Origin: Orbilia blumenaviensis
Taxonomy: Eukaryota; Ascomycota; Orbiliomycetes; Orbiliales; Orbiliaceae
Length of the DNA: 64,000 bases
Direction: 5' to 3'
NCBI GenBank assembly: GCA_036872755.1
Contig: JAVHNS010000009.1
Span: 744,001-808,000 of the forward strand
The translations under genes were made by a program, and so were the position numbers. Shown one piece after another: positions 57,566-64,000 of the stretch; within the stretch, counting starts at the first letter, position 1; each line of letters begins with the position of its first letter. The notes beneath the pieces are model-generated. The model was not told the DNA's origin, searched no databases, and was given only the letters and a program-made list of their open reading frames with translations.

Positions 57566-60500
57566 CTAATTATTTGTAGCTTGGGCACATGCGGCGATAT
57601 GGCGGTATCGGTCAACTCCTACATTGCAGGAATATGGTGTATCGACCTTTGTGCAATAGATATAACCAAGGCTGTCGCAGGCCAGTAAGCCTACAGTAGC
57701 GCCCACGTTGATCGAGCTCCATGGCGTTGTTTGGATGTAGGAACAAGAATCGCCAAAGACATTTGTCATGCCGGGCAGCGAGGTTGGTATCGCTGCATTT
57801 GAGGCATCAAGATGGGTCATCTGTGCAGTGCATACGTCTATAGCTCCCGAATCGGGATAAGTATAGGTATATGCGTAGTAGTTATTCCAGAAATGGCGGC
57901 TTAGGCAGCCTACAGCGAAGCATTGAAGTTCGTTGTAAATGTTAACTTGAGAAGTTGTTTTTTGTATAACGCTGAAAGTAGAGGGTCTTGGAGTTGGTGG
58001 TGGTGTAATAGTGGGATTTGGCCCCCCGCCGTTTGTTCCACCCACTCCTTTCAAAAGCCATAAATGTTGTGCCGCCGCAAAGGGAGCAAGAGCTGCACCA
58101 GTAGGACCTGGGAAACCTCTCCAATCCTCCCAGTCTTCGATCGATAGAGGCGTCGCATTAGGGCCTTCTTGGGTTGTTCTTGTTGCTGTATTCGTCGCGG
58201 AGCACTGGACAACTGGGGAACAGGTGGTAGAGGTACAGCTGCTTGGGTTGCAAAGAGTCAAACAAGATGTAGCAGTGACAGTTTTGCATGATGTAGATGG
58301 GTCATTTGGGTCTCCTCCGCCCCCACCTCCACCACCCCCATTGTTACCTCCTATAGGAGGACAGCCAAGGCACCATGGCGGAGGGCAAAATAAACAAGTT
58401 GGACCAAAACCAAAACGACACCATATAAAGCACGGTGATCCGCAACCAGCTGTACAAGAAGGCCCTGGAGGACCCCTCGTCCAGGTAGTAGGTCTCGTAT
58501 TAAGGCGAGTGTCACCGCCCGATGTCGTCGTAGGTGGGTATGGCGTCAAATAAATTGTCGTTGTGGTCACGGAGGGGGTAGTGGTATCAGATATTCTCGC
58601 TGTATTTGTGAGAGTACTAGGTGGCGTTTTTGTCCGCGTGATAATAACTGGGGGTTGATCTATGCTACTAGTCATCTCAAGTGTATAGGGACCAACTGCG
58701 TATGATGGTATCGTTACTGCCCAAACATTGATCTTGTCCGTTGTAACTACACATATTTGCGTGATTAGACAGCCATATACGTGTTGTACACAAAAGTAAT
58801 CAGGGTGTACTCACTAGGTTTTGGCGTAATTGTGGTCGTCGAATATATAATTGTTTGATCAGTGGTAGTAATGACCGTCCCGCCTACGGTTGTAGTCCCT
58901 GTAATAAAGAAGACATCTGAAAAGGTGACAGTTGCTGGCGGTATCACAACAGTCGTAGTACTCAATAAGGACTTAGGTGGAAAGACAAGTGTGCACGGGG
59001 GGATGCAAGTTACTGTGGGGTTTTGGCTTGCGCTTGACCAGACTTTAGGGTCAATAAAAACATTTCCAGAACCGCCGGAGCCATCCAATGGTTGACCAAT
59101 ATTAGATCCAAGCAGGGCTAACGGCAGCCAAACACTAATCTCTGTCGTATAGCTACTGTTCTGGTTGTTAGTATTCGCTTTTGATCAGACTCTTGTTTTC
59201 TAAGAGAGGCTTATGTACATACTTTTTGCTTGTATCGTTGCTGCGAAGAGGAGGGATTCCTCTACAATTAAATATAGTTAGCCACCGAAATACTTTTAAG
59301 CCTAGGAAGGGTAAATTTATAAAAAGAGAAAGGAAAACTCTGAGCGATATTGATATATTAGGAGGTGGGTTGACTTACCCAAGAGGACTAACAATTTCGA
59401 CAGCCCCTTTAGTGAATATATTATATATCCAGAGGCCCTGGGAAAATGAAGTTTGGAATAACCTTTGCTGACACCTTTCAAAGGGGTTGCAGTCCAATTT
59501 GTAGTTTTGGAAAAAGCTATAGAGACCCGCACTGTAAATAAATATATCTGTCGAATTCAAGATTCGCAATGCCCATGCTTCTGCACAGTACGAAAGAGGT
59601 TGACAATCTGCAAATGTGGGGTCGCTTTGATAGAATGATGCTCCGCTGGCCCTTTTTGGGTCTGCAAGAATTGGTGCTGGTGCTCCAGGAACGGCCTGAT
59701 AGTAGGGAGTCTCGGTCTGAATATGACCCATGTAAATATTTTTTGCACCTACTAGCTGATACTGATATAGAACATTGTGCTCCGAGGCAGTACCGTAAAG
59801 CCATGTTGGGCCTTGAGATTCTATAAGTATGCCACGGGCACTGAAGATGCTAATTTGGGTTGCTGCAGTATCTCTACCGGTCACTGGCGTATCCAAATCG
59901 TGGTCGGCGGTCTAGTAGATTTTGTTAGTAAATTTCTAATAACATACTCCTTAGTTTGATATATATTTTCAGAACATACCCATGCCCATATGTTCTCAAA
60001 GTAGCCTGATGACCCTGGCTGTAAGTGAAGCAACATAGAAGCTGCTTTACAGTTATCGTAGACCTTTCCTTTGGGACATTCTGCCATCCGAAGATCGCTA
60101 CCATAAGCGCCGCCCACTCGGAAATGAGAGTCCCACATGGCAGCTGTGAATCCGAAACATGGATTAGCATCAAAATTGAGCTATGGAATTTTCTACGAGT
60201 ATAAAGTCTTACCTGATCCTTGTGTGCTTTCGTGAACCCACCACTCCATCAGGATAGCTCCTGCTGTTGGGCCTTTAACAGTGAAAAGCATATCCGAGAT
60301 TTCAATGACGCCGCTATCACCAGGAACTCCTACTCTATATCATGTAAGCAGAATAACCGGTAATCATGAGAGGAGTGTAGACTTACTGCACCATGACTTT
60401 AGGGTTATTCTCATCTTCAAAATATGATCCAGTAGCCATGATTTGCGACCACGCTGCTCCGACCATTCTAGTACCAACAGGCACGTAGACGGTACCGCTA

Positions 60501-62536
60501 ACCTGGTAGATACCCGCAGGGAAGAAAACCAGTTTCCCACTAGCACCAGCTAGTAACCTATTAATGGCTAAAGTTTGGTCCCCTGTACCATCATTCTTAA
60601 CGCCATTTTCAGTTGCAACTAGCACATCACTAGCACGTAAATTTTCGTATTGTGGCTTTGTTCGTGTGAACCATTTCCCCCTTGTATCAAGAAGAACTGC
60701 TGGCTTAGATGGCGCTGGGTCAACCAGTCCAGTAACTACGGCCCCTTTGCCATTTGTCGTCGTATATCTACGACCCGATGCCCATGATCTTATAGTGATG
60801 GGAGCTCCGCTCGGTGATCCTAGGCAAATTAGAAAATCGATTTTTATAATGTCCACAAGATTTAACGAGTAACTGGGTGCTTACCGGCTAGGATAGTCTC
60901 TCCGTTCGAGCCATAAACTATGTCTCTCGTGCTGCGATCAACTAGCAAATTGTCAAGAACGATCTGTGGTGCCATCCCACCCGAACGAGTGACAATAGGC
61001 TTCTCCACGTTCGAAAAGTAGGAGTCTGTAGCACGAAAATGATTAGTCTGGAAACCGAGAGAACATATTGGGTAAATACCACATAGAACTTACCAATCAC
61101 TGCAATTGAGCCAATGCCTTGATTATCAGCACCACCAAAATCAGAACAATTTATTCCTACTTTACTAGATTTCACAACGATATTCTGCCAGTTGAAGCCC
61201 CAATCCCAAACCATTGAGATTGCTGTCAGGCATTGATTGAAAGTAAGGTCCCTGGCCGTAAACTGCTGAGAACCTGCTCTGAACCCAATATTTCCACCGT
61301 TGAAAGTAAGGTTCCCCACAAAACCGCCCGAACCATTTTCCATAAAAATACCCACATGCTTAGTAGATCCTTCTCTCGTAGACACAGGCATATTGAAAAC
61401 GATATTCTGTAGTGAGGTTGCCTGGGCGACTTGCCAGTGGATGCCTTTGAATCAAATTTTTAGTAAGATAAAAGAATACCTCTCACGCGGCCTTGTAGAA
61501 GCTGGTACGTCACAATGTTATAGGACTTACCTGTTGGGAAGTAAGTCTGGTCCCCTTGCACATTATCACTGGGCATAAGTGTGAGATCCATAACAAAATT
61601 TCTAATTTGTCGGTAGAATTGATTTTGGTTTATATACCACTCGTCGCCGTTGCCACCGGGGACATACGGGTCATTGTCTATTAGGGCAATTCCCGAAAAG
61701 TTGCTGAACCCTTTGATTGTAGGTGGGCTTGTAACGTCTCCAATAAACTGTGTATAATAGTATCTGGGATAATCAGATCAGGTCTGTTTACTGCTTTTCC
61801 ATGTGTGCAGGCTTAACAGCTTCTATTATAGGGAAAGTTCATTGAAACTCACTGTACAATCGGCGCGCTAACCATATAAACACCAGGAGGGAAATATATC
61901 ACGGCGCCTAGGACGGTAGTAGACCCACACTTTTGGCCGCACCGGCTACCATCAACTATCGCTTTATTAATGGCAATTGTGTCATCATTTATGCCGTTTC
62001 CTTTTGCACCGTAATCTTGCACATTGCGGAAGAACTTATATCCACTTGGTGCGAGCGGCATCTATCTAGGTTAGCTTGGATATTGGGAATGAATGAGCTG
62101 CTAATAGAACTCACATTTCCCTGTGGCACATTGGCCAACCAGTACGAAGTAGTCGCCCTTCTTTCAAGGTGTCCTTCTTCCGTTCCATCTGTTGGCAATG
62201 TACTGTGCTCATCAACAGGTTCGATTCCTGGAGAAAGACTATCCAGAAGGGCCCTTGGGCCCTTGCGTCTTCGAATTGAACTCAGATTTTGCCAGGAGAC
62301 GGCTGGCCCATTCAAAAGGGATTTGTCTGGTGCAACATGGTGGGTATTGCGTTCGTTATCCACCATATAGGGCGGAGGCGGCTGAGTGTGTATAATAGTA
62401 ATTAGTATAATGTGAAAGTTTCTAAAAACGGTGACAGCGTTTATACCTGAGGAGATCCAATGGGCAGTGGCAAGTCTGATTCAGCCAAAACAAAAGAGAA
62501 AAAACATAAAAAGAGCAGCAACAAAGTCTGCTGCAT
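57566..62536 (-). CDS. GH55 beta-1,3-glucanase with long Cys/Ser/Thr-rich C-terminal extension
   Basis: Secreted glucan 1,3-beta-glucosidase of family GH55 (pectate-lyase-3 fold repeats). Thirteen exons: 62536-62447, 62381-62115, 62061-61853, 61763-61531, 61444-61094, 61025-60885, 60819-60387, 60334-60213, 60143-59980, 59911-59379, 59261-59223, 59155-58815 and 58746-57566, giving 1,367 aa with a consistent frame. The signal peptide is MQQTLLLLFLCFFSFVLA. First beta-helix: FFRNVQDYGAKGNGINDDT, VIYFPPGVYMVSAPI, YYYTQFIGD. Second: VLVATENGVKNDGTGDQT, LVFFPAGIYQVSGTVYVPVG, VGVPGDSGVIEI, SAAMWDSHFRVGG, LGGIPPL. After the catalytic part (about residue 860) comes a roughly 500-residue tail: Thr/Ser-rich stalk, CGSPCFIWC...PTCLFCPPPWC, nine glycines, CTSTTCSPVVQCSAT, and a final Cys-containing globular part. 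The tail may bind cell wall; that role is inferred. Confidence 0.93.
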
Positions 62537-64000
62537 AGTTGAATTGCCCGTCATGTGAGCGGTTGTAAGCCGTGGCTTAGACTTAATATTCAGTACGTTG
62601 CCTTTTGAATATTTTCAATTCTTTGACTTCTTCTTTTACTAGAATAAGAGGGATGTATAGGAGCTTTTAGGATCAGTTGCCTCTTTTGAGGCAGCTAGGA
62701 GGTCTCTTCAATTATAAACATAACAGTATCGATCTTCATCCTGGCTGTTCGGTCGTGTCTGTATTTCCCGTCCTTTTGTCTAAGAACTGATACGACGAAC
62801 TTTCAAATGATAATACCACTATCTATTCATTCTAGGGAATATGACTCGATAAACGTCCAAAGTTAACTGCAACTTGAGGCAGGGTCATTACCCGTGCCTG
62901 TCCGGCTATCGTAACGATGACGAGCCCGGGGCACACTTCCTTGGACCGAAACTTAACTTTGACCAAATTGAGCGATTTCCCGCTCGTGGGGCACGTGAGG
63001 CCCTTGTCCTTGTGGAAGGAATTGCTGAAAAATCCATATTTAATCCGGCTAGAGCAAAAGGATCCAGATTGAGTCCGTGGAATCTTACTTTCGTATATGC
63101 GTGCAGGCGTAGCTTGTGCCTCACGGACAATCTATATATCATATGTGCAATATAGTCGTTCATTGCATGGTGGCCACCAGTGGCGACAAATAGATAAACC
63201 GTCGACTGATTAGGCTAAAAAGGATGGCAATATTCTCGCGAATAGGTGTGATGTAGTGTCAATATTAACAAAGAGTTGAGTCCCGTAACTGTGCCGCGCG
63301 TGTGCGGTTGGCAGATCGTATTTACAAAAAATACAAGGGTGCTGATGCTCACAGGTACGGCTTGGTCAGCTGAAGCTTGGTATTGCTTGTTATTGCTTGT
63401 TATCGTAAAGAACAGGGATCTGAGCCTGTGGTGACTCTTACTCTTAAATGGGAAACAGGGCTCTACATGAATGTGGCATCTTCGATAGGTAACGACGATA
63501 TGAGATATCAATCTTTAATAGAGTAATACGAGATCAAAAAATTTCAAAACTAGTATTACATAAAAATACTTTCAACAACAAAAAGATACGATAAATTAAG
63601 ATAATTCTAAAGGCCTTTTGATATACTGGTAGTACCACTCAATGAAACGATGGTCCGACTGTTTGTTGAGATAAACATGAATACCTGATACATAAGTATT
63701 TAAGTAGATAACAGAAAGTAGTAAAATAAAACTAATATAATACTATTTATATAAGTACCTAAGTAATTTACCGAGCAGTATTTGCGTCTTTCTTTTTATA
63801 GGTATAAATAATACTTGTATTTATAATTTACTATTCCGTATAATATAGATACTTACCGGCCTGAGAGCACATTAATTGCCTAGGCTGAGTTACAGTTGCA
63901 ATATTGTTTTCTATCTGCAAGCTCCTTATATTTAATAAACCAGGGTCTCTTTCTACCGCGCCATCGTACCAATAAGACGAGAATGTCACAAAAGCAACCA
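62537..64000. other. Right-end region, no gene seen
   Basis: Probable promoter of the minus-strand GH55 gene followed by AT-rich DNA. A short tandem TATTGCTTGT duplication lies near 63380-63400. From 63520 to 63880 the sequence is very AT-rich. No frame has a recognisable domain. Confidence 0.45.

Noticed and set aside
58011..58553. 180-codon frame antisense to the GH55 tail
   Set aside because: Mirror of the Pro/Gly/Thr-rich coding exon 13; explained by codon bias of the real gene.
62215..62232. B-box-like GGTTCGATTCC on the plus strand
   Set aside because: Lies inside GH55 exon 2 with no A-box or stems around it; coincidence of coding sequence.

Overview
The window is genomic DNA of a filamentous ascomycete (Pezizomycotina). 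Genes carry many short GT...AG introns. The gene set includes a LIM-RhoGAP, a group III G-alpha, HET-domain genes, fungal GH55 and M28E enzymes, and mutation patterns in repeats that look like repeat-induced point mutation (RIP). Large intergenic distances and intron-rich genes would fit an early-diverging class such as Orbiliomycetes or Pezizomycetes, but this is a weak inference.

Layout. 1.3-3.0 kb: NAD-isocitrate dehydrogenase subunit 1. 4.0-4.9 kb (-): conserved coiled-coil protein. 5.9-6.8 kb: siroheme synthase Met8, with an apparent frameshift in a G7 run. 7.3-15.8 kb is an accessory island: an intact HET-domain gene (-), a 5'-truncated HET pseudogene with a RIP-type nonsense mutation, a four-TM protein, an unrecognised 460-aa protein (-), and two diverged direct repeats about 4.5 kb apart. 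21.0-25.2 kb: LIM-RhoGAP with a long pyrimidine-rich leader. 26.9-30.5 kb (-): glycogen phosphorylase in 16 exons. 32.6-35.1 kb (-): an 820-aa secreted protein with repeated cysteine modules. 35.1-46.55 kb: over 11 kb without a convincing gene. 46.6-48.1 kb: group III G-alpha. 51.0-51.5 kb: small RRM protein. 52.0-53.4 kb (-): M28 aminopeptidase with an unusual C-terminal membrane segment. 54.0-56.1 kb: repeat-rich, AT-rich block with a palindromic MITE-like element, a tRNA-like element with a decayed second copy, and 49-bp tandem repeats. 56.1-56.7 kb (-): a 144-aa secreted cysteine-rich protein. 57.6-62.5 kb (-): a 1,367-aa GH55 glucanase in 13 exons with a long Ser/Thr/Cys-rich tail.

How they fit together. 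IDH1, glycogen phosphorylase and Met8 are housekeeping metabolism (TCA cycle, glycogen use, siroheme for sulfite/nitrite reduction). The group III G-alpha and the RhoGAP belong to cAMP/polarity signalling. The HET island is non-self recognition material. The secreted genes at 52-62.5 kb (protease, small cysteine-rich protein, beta-1,3-glucanase) lie beside the repeat block, as fungal secreted or interaction genes often do. Exon boundaries were placed by hand from splice signals and reading frame. For IDH1, the RhoGAP, glycogen phosphorylase, G-alpha, the RRM protein, the M28 enzyme, the small secreted protein, the 820-aa secreted protein and GH55, the exon lengths add up to an intact frame.
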